DNA of 5,645 nt from JTS-AC122 sp050246015 (GTDB lineage: Bacteria; Planctomycetota; Phycisphaerae; Phycisphaerales; UBA1924): contig JBFWWU010000039.1 in the NCBI GenBank assembly GCA_050246015.1, positions 1 through 5,645 of the forward strand. Reading direction: 5' to 3'. The first letter of the stretch is position 1, and each line of letters starts with the position of its first letter. A program made the translations under genes and the position numbers. The notes below the pieces were generated by a model. It was not told where the DNA came from, searched no databases, and saw nothing but the letters and a program-made list of their open reading frames with translations. Of the stretch, positions 1-5,645 are shown in pieces.

Positions 1-1
1 C

Positions 2-139
2 GGAACACCCTATGACACGATCACCCTCACAGATCAGCTCGACCTGGCTCGTCTGGTGGACATGGCGTCCTCGCGGCTCAAGGTGAACATCGAGTACGAC
101 GCGGCGGTGGTGAAGGGGACGGTGACGCTGAAGCAGTGA
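2..139 (+). CDS. 3' end of an upstream gene, possibly a truncated secretin-like N-domain protein
   Basis: An open frame enters from the left edge and stops at TGA 137-139, leaving 45 residues. The peptide includes LTDQLDLARLVDMASSRL followed by NIEYD and KGTVTLKQ. A helix, then an 'NIxYDxxxxKGxVTL' strand pattern, recalls the small N-domains of type II/IV secretion secretins (GspD/PilQ family), where this motif lies well inside a much longer protein. Here translation ends right after it, and neither of the other two forward frames downstream continues the family pattern. The gene may therefore be a 3'-truncated remnant, or an unrelated protein ending in a similar strand. It lies 176 nt upstream of csb1 on the same strand and has no evident link to CRISPR. 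The reading frame is fairly secure; the secretin assignment is a weak guess from a short peptide. Confidence 0.5.
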   Translation, partial: GTPYDTITLTDQLDLARLVDMASSRLKVNIEYDAAVVKGTVTLKQ

Positions 140-315
140 TCGCTACGTTCACGGTCAATGGGGTAGCAATCAGGCATGTGAAATTGTGGTGAGGTTGGCC
201 GGCGGTTGCACCCTCAAACGCAACCTGTTATCGTGTATGGCGCCTTCGTAGTAATCGCACTTTGGCAATACCGATTGGAAATTTTGTACCTGGCGGAAAA
301 AGAAGGGAACCGTGA
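140..315 (+). promoter_or_regulatory. Intergenic region upstream of the cas operon, with a small dyad
   Basis: No gene is visible here. The stretch is less GC-rich than its surroundings, especially 241-300, and is the only place in the window where a promoter for csb1-csb2-cas3 and the array could lie. An inverted repeat GGTTGC (204-209) / GCAACC (220-225) with a 10-nt loop is present. It has no following T-run, so it is not a typical terminator but could be an operator-like dyad. No pair of -35/-10 hexamers stands out. The promoter role is inferred from position only. Confidence 0.35.
301..308 (+). promoter_or_regulatory. Ribosome binding site of csb1
   Basis: AGAAGGGA ends 7 nt before ATG 316. 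This purine-rich stretch decides the start at 316 over the in-frame ATG at 361 (residue 16), which has no comparable upstream motif. Confidence 0.6.
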
Positions 316-1728
316 ATGGAGCCTGCTCACAACGTTGTGTCCATACCGCTGGATCTAAGAATGCTGCAGGCCGCGGTATCCGGCCGCGCGGTGGCAATCC
401 GGTGCCGGACGATTCTTCAGCCCGCGGCGGGGTCGGGCACCAAGGTCTTTCCGCCGACGCATGCTGGTGGCGTCTACGCGACGGAAAAGCGCCGCATTCC
501 CGTGAAGGGCGAGTCCGGTGCGGGAGGATGGGCGGGGGGGACGCGAGAGGCGGACTGTGTGCTCCTCGACTCGGTGCAGAGCCAGGCGAACCGGATCGAG
601 GATGCGCTGCAGCAGGCGATCGATGACGGACGACTCGAGATGCCGCTGATCGTGGTGAACTTCGGCGCCAGCGTCGCCGACGTGCAGCGCGTGACCAGCC
701 TCCAGGCGCCGCACCGCGCCGCCGACGCGATCCTGCGCGACAGCCTGACCGGCGATAAGGACGAGAAGGGCAAGCCGCTGCCGTTCCGCAAGTCTGAGGT
801 GGGCAGGGCCATCACCGACAGCAGCCTCGCGAACGCCACGGGGCTGTTCCGGTACTGCCCGCACGCGCTGTTCCTGGGCGTGTGGGATTCGACCGGCCCC
901 AAGGGCGGCCTGGGCGCGAAGTTCGCGCGGGCGCTGGTGAGCGAGATCGTGGGGATCGATGCGGCGTACGGCGTGCGAACTGGCAGTCGCATTGATCCGA
1001 TCCAAACGAAAACAAGCGCGGGTCCGTTGTACGCCAAGGACGTAGAGAAACATGGCGGAATCGAATGGACTCTCGACCCGGACGAGGCGTTGAAGGACAA
1101 GAAGACAAAGCAACCGATTCTCTTCACCCGTGGCAATGTTGCCACGGGCAAGCCGGGTGACCCAGCAAAGGCCAATCACTCCAACATTCCACCTTCGTTC
1201 AGCAAGTACGCCAAGGGCGTGGAGGGACGTGATCCGCTGACTGACGGAGATGCACGCCAAGGTGCGGTTGCCGCAGGTGGCGTCACGGTCGAGCACGCCG
1301 AGCACACCGCCGTACTGTCACTCCCGCAACTTCGACGGTTGCGGTTCCCGCTCAACGGCACGCTCGACAAGGATCCGAAGAAGCAGGCCGAGATCGACAA
1401 CGCCGCCCGCACGGTGCTGGCGGCCCTGTCGCTCGTCGGGCTCACGCTCTCGCTCGAACGCGGCAGCGACCTGCGCTCGCGGTGCCTGCTTTTCCCGGAA
1501 GGGCCGCTGAGCTTCGAACTACTCGAAACGCCGGGCAAGCCGACGCCCATCGCGCTCGACTCGGCGGGCGCGATCGCCGTCTACAGCGAGGCCGTCAAGG
1601 CGGCCGTGAAGCTTGGCCTGCCGTGGGAGACGAAGCCGATTCCGCTGGCGCCGTCGCCGGAACTCATCGCGCTGGTGAAGAAGAGCCAGGAGCTCGCGGC
1701 GGTCGAAGGCGGCGAAGAGGGAGAATAG
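316..1728 (+). CDS. csb1: Type I-G Cascade backbone protein Csb1 (Cas7 family, GSU0053-like)
   Basis: Csb1 is the Cas7-type subunit that polymerises along the crRNA to form the backbone of the type I-G (I-U) interference complex in the cytoplasm. The 470-residue product carries the family blocks in order: KVFPPT at 43-48, CVLLDSVQSQANR at 81-93, TSLQAPHR at 127-134, GVWDSTGPKGGLG at 188-200, TGSRIDP at 222-228, and a later GGVTVEHAEHTAVLSLP stretch before RRLRFP. It appears complete to the C-terminal LALVKKSQEL region (LALV-type, spelled IALVKKSQEL here). The start at 316 is backed by a ribosome binding site; ATG 361 is the alternative and would still keep the conserved domain. csb2 follows after 3 nt, indicating one operon. 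Third-position GC drops markedly between about 961 and 1200 compared with both flanks. The family call is from recognised motifs and is strong; the backbone role is family knowledge. Confidence 0.95.
   Translation: MEPAHNVVSIPLDLRMLQAAVSGRAVAIRCRTILQPAAGSGTKVFPPTHAGGVYATEKRRIPVKGESGAGGWAGGTREADCVLLDSVQSQANRIEDALQQAIDDGRLEMPLIVVNFGASVADVQRVTSLQAPHRAADAILRDSLTGDKDEKGKPLPFRKSEVGRAITDSSLANATGLFRYCPHALFLGVWDSTGPKGGLGAKFARALVSEIVGIDAAYGVRTGSRIDPIQTKTSAGPLYAKDVEKHGGIEWTLDPDEALKDKKTKQPILFTRGNVATGKPGDPAKANHSNIPPSFSKYAKGVEGRDPLTDGDARQGAVAAGGVTVEHAEHTAVLSLPQLRRLRFPLNGTLDKDPKKQAEIDNAARTVLAALSLVGLTLSLERGSDLRSRCLLFPEGPLSFELLETPGKPTPIALDSAGAIAVYSEAVKAAVKLGLPWETKPIPLAPSPELIALVKKSQELAAVEGGEEGE
522..540 (+). 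other. G-quadruplex-capable G tracts within csb1
   Basis: Four GGG runs occur within 19 nt: 522-524, 530-532, 534-536 and 538-540, with loops of 5, 1 and 1 nt. This fits the G3N1-7 pattern on the coding strand, so a fold could form in the mRNA. The last seven bases (534-540) are a G homopolymer. It lies about 210 nt inside csb1, at a poorly conserved spot just before the CVLLDS motif. Any function is speculative. Confidence 0.35.
1127..1148 (+). repeat. Perfect 10-bp inverted repeat inside csb1
   Basis: CCCGTGGCAA (1127-1136) and TTGCCACGGG (1139-1148) are exact reverse complements separated by TG. The RNA could form a stable hairpin (realistically 8-9 bp with a small loop). It encodes part of the variable segment of Csb1 (around TRGNVATGK). 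No T-run follows, so it does not look like an intrinsic terminator. Confidence 0.8.
1716..1723 (+). promoter_or_regulatory. Ribosome binding site of csb2
   Basis: AGAGGGAG sits 8 nt before ATG 1732, inside the last codons of csb1. The csb1 stop TAG (1726-1728) lies between it and the csb2 start, so the two genes are probably translationally coupled. Confidence 0.65.
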
Positions 1729-1731
1729 GAC

Positions 1732-3372
1732 ATGCCGAGCTTCTCCCTCGTCATTGAGTATCTCACGGGATACGCCATCGCCACCGATCCGGCCAACCGG
1801 GAGCGGGCGGAATGGCCGCCGCACCCGGCCCGAGTCTTCATGGCGCTGGCGGCGGCGCACTTCGAGTCGGGCGGTTCGCGGGAAGAGAAGCGGGCGGAGC
1901 GCGAGGCGCTGGATTGGTTGGCCGGATTGGACCCTCCCGCTCTGGGCATCCCCTCCGAGACGCGGCGGGAAGTGCTTACGGTGTACGTCCCCGTCAATGA
2001 CCAACCCGGCGGCGAGGCGCTCCTTAGAAGATCACGCCAGCCACGGTTGTTTCCGCGTGTTCATGTGGGCGACGAGCCGCTTCGGCTCACGTGGAGCCAT
2101 AGGACCGACGTCAAGGGGGGCCACCACGAACTGAGCGATGCGGAGTTGAGCCAGTATTTGGAGCCGCTTGGGTCCATCTGTCGCAATGTCACCCGGATCG
2201 GGCATTCTTCGTCCTTGGTGTGGGCGCGGCTGGAGCGAGACTCGGCCGCCGAGCCAACTCATGTGCCGGACAACGACGCCATTGATGGCGGTATGCGGAT
2301 TGTCAGAGCCGGGGCCATGCGGCGATTGGAGGAGGCCTTCAACCAGTCGGCGATCGACGAGTTCACGGCGCTGGAAGAAGAAATCGGCGTCGCGAAGGGA
2401 AAGGCGAAGAAAGAGTTGCAAGGCAAGTCGGCGGAGCGATTCCCCCGGGGCCGGCCGATATCTCAGCGACCGGTATTTTCGATCAGTCAGGGATACAGAC
2501 GAGTTCAACCGCCGCAGACCGACGTTCCGCACACCCTTTTTGATCCAGACTTCATCGTCCTGCGAGAGGCGGGCAACGGCGCCCATGCGTACGGCCTCGA
2601 ATCAGCGGCCGCGATTACGCTCGCCCTTCGTGGGCTGCTCATGAGAGAGTCCAAGGACCAACCGCCCCCATCATGGGTGAGCGGTCACGAACCCGATGGC
2701 CGCAAGCTGGAATCTGGTCATCACTTGGCCCTGATCCCGCTTGCATTTGTCGGCAGGCCGTGGATCGACGCGGAACGGCACGCTGACGGTCATCTCATGG
2801 GTCTAGGGATCGTGCTGCCCCGATCGGTTTCTCCCCGCAATCGAGCGAAGCTGCTCGCACCCATGCTGTTCGATGAAGGCACGAGCAAACCAAAGACTCG
2901 TGATCTGACGATGGGCCGGGCCGGCACCTGGAAGATCGTGCGAGACACCGATTCATCACCAAAACGAATGCTCCAGACGGAGACGTACAACGGTCCGAGC
3001 AGCGCGTGGGCGTCTGTCACGCCGGTGTTGCTGGACCGGATGCCGAAGACGGAACGCGTCAATGATCCGATTGCTTGGCGCGAGGAAGTTGCCCGCATCG
3101 TCGCCACGTCATGCGATCACCTCTTCAGCCATCTTGAGGCGAACAAACGCCCCATGGTCCTCTCGGTGCGAACGGAAAAGACGCCGTTCTTCCGCGGTTC
3201 GCTGCGCGCGATGCCCGGCCAGAGCGGCTTCCCGCAACTGCGAAAGGACAAGCACCAGGTGCACGTCGCCATCGAGTTCGATCGCCCCGTGCAGGGCCCC
3301 ATGCTCCTGGGCGCCGGCCGCTTCCGTGGCTACGGCCTCATGCGCCCATGGAAGAACGAGGAGGGTGCATGA
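1732..3372 (+). CDS. csb2: Type I-G Csb2, Cas5-Cas6 fusion (GSU0054-like)
   Basis: Csb2 is the subtype-specific fusion of a Cas5-like and a Cas6-like RAMP protein. In this family it is expected to cut pre-crRNA at the repeat hairpin and cap the crRNA 5' handle within the complex. The 546-residue product starts with a RAMP-like beta strand (SFSLVIEYL, 3-11), then the signature WPPHPARVF at 28-36 and VYVPVND at 84-90. The C-terminal part ends in a glycine-rich RAMP loop, GAGRFRGYGLMRPW at 527-540, characteristic of Cas6-type folds. Histidines at 508 and 511 (HQVHV), just before this loop, are candidates for repeat-RNA cleavage, but I cannot assign catalysis from sequence alone. Length is in the usual range and the gene looks intact. 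It follows csb1 by 3 nt and overlaps the cas3 start. The central part (about 2210-2570) has more A/T-ending codons than either end. Confidence 0.94.
   Translation: MPSFSLVIEYLTGYAIATDPANRERAEWPPHPARVFMALAAAHFESGGSREEKRAEREALDWLAGLDPPALGIPSETRREVLTVYVPVNDQPGGEALLRRSRQPRLFPRVHVGDEPLRLTWSHRTDVKGGHHELSDAELSQYLEPLGSICRNVTRIGHSSSLVWARLERDSAAEPTHVPDNDAIDGGMRIVRAGAMRRLEEAFNQSAIDEFTALEEEIGVAKGKAKKELQGKSAERFPRGRPISQRPVFSISQGYRRVQPPQTDVPHTLFDPDFIVLREAGNGAHAYGLESAAAITLALRGLLMRESKDQPPPSWVSGHEPDGRKLESGHHLALIPLAFVGRPWIDAERHADGHLMGLGIVLPRSVSPRNRAKLLAPMLFDEGTSKPKTRDLTMGRAGTWKIVRDTDSSPKRMLQTETYNGPSSAWASVTPVLLDRMPKTERVNDPIAWREEVARIVATSCDHLFSHLEANKRPMVLSVRTEKTPFFRGSLRAMPGQSGFPQLRKDKHQVHVAIEFDRPVQGPMLLGAGRFRGYGLMRPWKNEEGA
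3359..3372 (+). promoter_or_regulatory. Ribosome binding site and ATGA stop/start overlap deciding the cas3 start
   Basis: AGGAGG (3359-3364) precedes ATG 3369 by 4 nt. That ATG overlaps the csb2 stop TGA (3370-3372) as ATGA, a classic coupled junction. The in-frame ATG at 3348 would add seven residues (MEERGGC) that simply read through the ribosome binding site, so 3369 is preferred. Confidence 0.75.
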
Positions 3373-5423
3373 GTCTGTCGATCGACCGATTCGATGAGTT
3401 CTTCCATGCCCTTTACCAGGATAAGCACGGCAAGCTGCTCGATCCGTTTCCGTGGCAGACGCGTCTCGCAGAACAGGTTGACGCGCGCGGTTGGCCTGAG
3501 TGCATCGATTTGCCGACTGCCAGCGGCAAGACCGCGTGCATCGACATCGCTGTATTCGTACTGGCGTGTCAGGCCGCGGTGGAAACGGAAAAACGCACCG
3601 TCGGACGACGCATCTTTTTCACGGTCAACCGGCGTGTCATCGTTGATGAGGCGTTCGATCGCGCCAAGAAGCTCGCGGAAAGACTACTGAAAGCCATCGT
3701 TGATGACGAGAATGGCATCCTGAGAGAAGTCGCCGATGCACTGCGGGAGATCAGTGGCGACCATGATGCACCGCCGCTCGATGTTGCGCAGCTCCGCGGC
3801 GGTATCTACCGCGACCGCGCCTGGGCTCGCAGTATCACCCAGCCGATCATCGTCTGCACGACCGCCGATCAGCTCGGATCGCGCCTGCTCTTCCGTGGCT
3901 ACGGTGTGTCGCCGTCCATGCAATCGGTTCACGCGGCTCTCACCGCGTGCGACAGCCTGATCCTGCTCGACGAAGCGCACGTCACGAAGGCGTTTTCGCA
4001 AACACTCGACTTGCTCAGTCGCTATCGCCAACTGGACAAGGCTTGTCCACCGATGCGGTTCGTGCAGATGACGGCTACGCCTTACGAGGTGAAGAACCGG
4101 TTCGGACTAAGCCATCTCGATCTCACGCACCCCGTGCTGAAGACACGGCAAGAAGCGTCGAAGCCCGCCGAACTGGTCTCGGTCGGCAAGAAAGCGATCG
4201 ATGATGACATTGTCAAGCGTGCAGTTGCAGCCGTAGAAGGCCCGCGTCAGGCGATCGGCATCATCGTCAATCGCGTGCAGACCGCGCGTGATATCCATAC
4301 GAAGCTGGCAGAGCAGTTCGGCGAAGATGCACACTTGGTGATTGGCCGGATGAGACCGATCGATCGCGACGAGTTGCAAAGGAAGCTCCGTACCCTCGTT
4401 GGCCCGGATCGTCCCGATGTTCTGGACAAACCCGTTTTCGTCGTCGCCACGCAATGCCTTGAAGTCGGCGCCGACTATGACTTCGACGCGCTGTTCACTG
4501 AGTGCGCCAGCATCGACGCGCTGCGGCAACGGTTCGGACGGCTCAACCGCAAAGGTCGGCCAATCGAAGTCGTTGCGGCCATTATCGCCAACGACGCATT
4601 ACTGAAAGATGAAGACCCGATCTACGACAAAGCGCTCAAGAACGCATGGGATTGGCTGAACGAGAGCGATCGCCAATCGGTCGATTTCGGCATCCTCGCA
4701 TTCCAAAGACTCTGGGACGGCATCGACGACACGAGGCGCCGGGCGATGCTCGCCCCCGCCCCAGACGCCGCGGTGCTGCTGCCGGCCCATCTCGACGCCC
4801 TCTGCCAAACCTCGCCGCAGCCCGAGCCAAGCCCCGACGTGAGCTTTTTCATCCACGGCCCGAAGCGAGACAACGCCGAGGTCAACGTCTGCTGGCGCGC
4901 CGACTTGGGCGGCGATCCCTCGCTCTGGCCCGAGATCGTCCGCCTGCTGCCGCCAACGTCACCGGAATGCATGACGGTGCCGCTGCGGGAAATGCGGCGG
5001 TGGTTGCAGGGACCGGCGGCCAAGCCGAAGAAAGACGCAAAGAACGAGAACCGCGACGCGGACGTTCCGGTCGCCGATGTGCAAGATGAATCCAAGGCGG
5101 GCGAGGATTCGCCGCCGGCCCTGCGCCGGGTTGTCGTGTGGCGAGGTTTAAAGGAATGCGGAGTGCTCCGCACGCCGAACGACCTGCGTCCCGGCGACAC
5201 GATCGTCATCCGCACGCAGGATTTCGGATGGGAAGCGCTCGGGCACATTCCCGAGGCGCCAACGCCCGCTCAACTGGAAGCACTTCGCGGGAGGAGCGAC
5301 GAAGCCAGTATTCGGTCGCACAAGGATCTTGAGCGCCGCCGGGACACAATCGATGCCGCCGAACGATCCACGTGCCGCGGCCCCATTGAAGCAAAATTCG
5401 CGGTCGTATGTCTATTTTTGTAA
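3369..5423 (+). CDS. cas3: Type I-G Cas3 helicase, C-terminally truncated at a CRISPR repeat (HD nuclease domain missing)
   Basis: Cas3 unwinds and degrades target DNA recruited by Cascade. The 684-residue product has a complete SF2 helicase core: FPWQ at 27-30, Walker A PTASGKT at 49-55, DEAH at 201-204, MTATP at 234-238, the motif V region ATQCLEVGAD at 360-369, and motif VI QRFGRLNR at 387-394. An acidic/lysine-rich linker and a small beta-rich region (PGDTIVIRTQDFGWEALGHI) follow. In this subtype the HD nuclease domain normally lies C-terminal to this point, and no HD signature is present at either end. Residues from about 669 are encoded by a half CRISPR repeat (CRGPIEA) and then spacer DNA (KFAVVCLFL), so the last 16 residues are not native Cas3. 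The frame is otherwise open and undamaged. It is probably a helicase without nuclease, from a deletion or an assembly join. The helicase call is firm; HD loss rests on family knowledge. Confidence 0.92.
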   Translation: MSLSIDRFDEFFHALYQDKHGKLLDPFPWQTRLAEQVDARGWPECIDLPTASGKTACIDIAVFVLACQAAVETEKRTVGRRIFFTVNRRVIVDEAFDRAKKLAERLLKAIVDDENGILREVADALREISGDHDAPPLDVAQLRGGIYRDRAWARSITQPIIVCTTADQLGSRLLFRGYGVSPSMQSVHAALTACDSLILLDEAHVTKAFSQTLDLLSRYRQLDKACPPMRFVQMTATPYEVKNRFGLSHLDLTHPVLKTRQEASKPAELVSVGKKAIDDDIVKRAVAAVEGPRQAIGIIVNRVQTARDIHTKLAEQFGEDAHLVIGRMRPIDRDELQRKLRTLVGPDRPDVLDKPVFVVATQCLEVGADYDFDALFTECASIDALRQRFGRLNRKGRPIEVVAAIIANDALLKDEDPIYDKALKNAWDWLNESDRQSVDFGILAFQRLWDGIDDTRRRAMLAPAPDAAVLLPAHLDALCQTSPQPEPSPDVSFFIHGPKRDNAEVNVCWRADLGGDPSLWPEIVRLLPPTSPECMTVPLREMRRWLQGPAAKPKKDAKNENRDADVPVADVQDESKAGEDSPPALRRVVVWRGLKECGVLRTPNDLRPGDTIVIRTQDFGWEALGHIPEAPTPAQLEALRGRSDEASIRSHKDLERRRDTIDAAERSTCRGPIEAKFAVVCLFL
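5374..5392 (+). repeat. CRISPR half repeat at the cas3 junction
   Basis: These 19 nt (starting GCCGCGGCCCC and ending ATTGAAGC) match the 3' 19 nt of the downstream 36-nt repeat exactly, but the 17 nt upstream do not match the repeat's 5' part in register. The left half of the palindrome is therefore gone and this copy cannot form the processing hairpin. It lies in frame within the 3' end of cas3 and marks the junction at 5373/5374. Confidence 0.9.
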
Positions 5424-5426
5424 ATT

Positions 5427-5462
5427 GCCTCCGCGGCTGATCAGCCGCGGCCCCATTGAAGC
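5427..5462 (+). repeat. CRISPR repeat 1 (first intact copy)
   Basis: This is the full consensus unit with its palindrome at 5431-5450, foldable as an 8-bp stem CCGCGGCT/AGCCGCGG around a GATC loop. It begins only 3 nt after the cas3 stop codon TAA (5421-5423). Confidence 0.95.
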
Positions 5463-5499
5463 CGCAAGCAGATGGCCGACTCGGCTGAGAAGAACGCCA

Positions 5500-5535
5500 G
5501 CCTCCGCGGCTGATCAGCCGCGGCCCCATTGAAGC
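5500..5535 (+). repeat. CRISPR repeat 2
   Basis: It is identical over 36 nt to repeat 1 and is separated from it by a 37-nt spacer. Confidence 0.95.
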
Positions 5536-5569
5536 AAGAGAAGTTCCGCAAACTCGGCGCGGTTGAGGC

Positions 5570-5605
5570 GCCTCCGCGGCTGATCAGCCGCGGCCCCAGT
5601 GAAGC
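5570..5605 (+). repeat. CRISPR repeat 3, single-base variant
   Basis: It is identical to repeats 1 and 2 except for T to G at 5599, which changes the handle from CCATTGAAGC to CCAGTGAAGC. Such variants are typical of the leader-distal end of an array, but the window ends 40 nt later, so a terminal position is not proven. Confidence 0.93.
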
Positions 5606-5645
5606 GCCAGGCAGTCGCCCACCAGGATCGGGACGCGCCCGCGCC

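Larger units (their letters stand above)
5374..5605 (+). CRISPR. CRISPR array, type I-G, leaderless: half repeat plus three full repeats
   Basis: Repeats are 36 nt at 5427-5462, 5500-5535 and 5570-5605, preceded by the half repeat at 5374-5392. Spacers lie at 5393-5426 (34 nt), 5463-5499 (37 nt) and 5536-5569 (34 nt), all unique. Each repeat contains the 20-bp palindrome CCGCGGCTGATCAGCCGCGG and ends in ATTGAAGC, which resembles the 5' handle of type I crRNAs, so transcription is on the + strand, co-oriented with the cas genes. No AT-rich leader exists because cas3 coding sequence abuts the array. The third repeat has one base change. The sequence after it (5606-5645) is too short to tell whether another repeat follows; bases 5643-5645 (GCC) would fit a repeat start after a 37-nt spacer. 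Confidence 0.95.

Noticed and set aside
262..290. TTGGCA (262-267) with TGTACC (285-290) as a promoter for csb1
   Set aside because: The -35-like hexamer is reasonable but the -10 matches only three of six consensus bases. It is not strong enough to annotate.
355..1305. Long open frame of 316 codons on the minus strand opposite csb1
   Set aside because: It is antisense to a firmly recognised csb1 in high-GC DNA, where such shadow frames are common. Its arginine-rich product shows no recognisable motif.
3348..3368. ATG 3348 as the cas3 start
   Set aside because: It would translate the ribosome binding site itself. ATG 3369 has AGGAGG upstream and the typical ATGA overlap with the csb2 stop.
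3762..3767. HD dipeptide in Cas3 (SGDHDAPP, around residues 132-133) as a possible HD nuclease motif
   Set aside because: It lies between helicase motifs with no upstream histidine or downstream aspartate pattern of a Cas3 HD domain, and position and context are wrong.
4622..5248. Minus-strand open frame of 208 codons opposite the cas3 3' part
   Set aside because: It is low-complexity, serine/arginine-rich, overlaps conserved-frame cas3 and has no convincing ribosome binding site. It is treated as a shadow.
5355..5373. Left part of the first repeat as a decayed full repeat (GCC, CCG and GATC shared with the repeat in gapped alignment)
   Set aside because: The similarity needs several gaps, and in register the 17 bases fail to match. 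The segment reads as normal Cas3 coding sequence (DAAERST), so a clean half-repeat junction is simpler.

Overview
The window is a type I-G (formerly I-U) CRISPR-Cas locus from a GC-rich bacterium. All genes lie on the + strand. A short truncated reading frame at the left edge vaguely resembles a secretin N-domain. That, the high GC and the csb-type cas genes would fit a planctomycete, deltaproteobacterium or similar group, but the taxonomy is a weak guess.

Layout: 2-139 is the tail of an upstream gene. 140-315 is an intergenic region with a small dyad and no convincing promoter. 316-1728 is csb1 (Cas7-like backbone protein). 1732-3372 is csb2 (Cas5-Cas6 fusion). 3369-5423 is cas3 (helicase). 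The CRISPR array begins inside the end of the cas3 frame with a 19-nt half repeat (5374-5392). Three 36-nt repeats follow (5427-5462, 5500-5535, 5570-5605) with 34-37 nt spacers, and the array may run past the window. The three cas genes are tightly packed (3-nt gap, then an ATGA stop/start overlap), each with a purine-rich ribosome binding site, and look like one operon.

The main observation is the cas3/array junction. Cas3 keeps all its helicase motifs, but its frame runs straight into the 3' half of a CRISPR repeat and stops inside the first spacer. The C-terminal HD nuclease domain expected for this subtype is missing, as are cas8 (csx17), cas4-cas1, cas2 and any leader. The simplest reading is a deletion, or an assembly join, from inside cas3 to the middle of a repeat. 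What remains is a backbone protein, a processing/Cas5 protein, a nuclease-less helicase and a leaderless mini-array that could only be transcribed from the cas operon. In all three genes, stretches of relaxed third-position GC sit between very GC3-rich stretches, which may reflect recombination between alleles.
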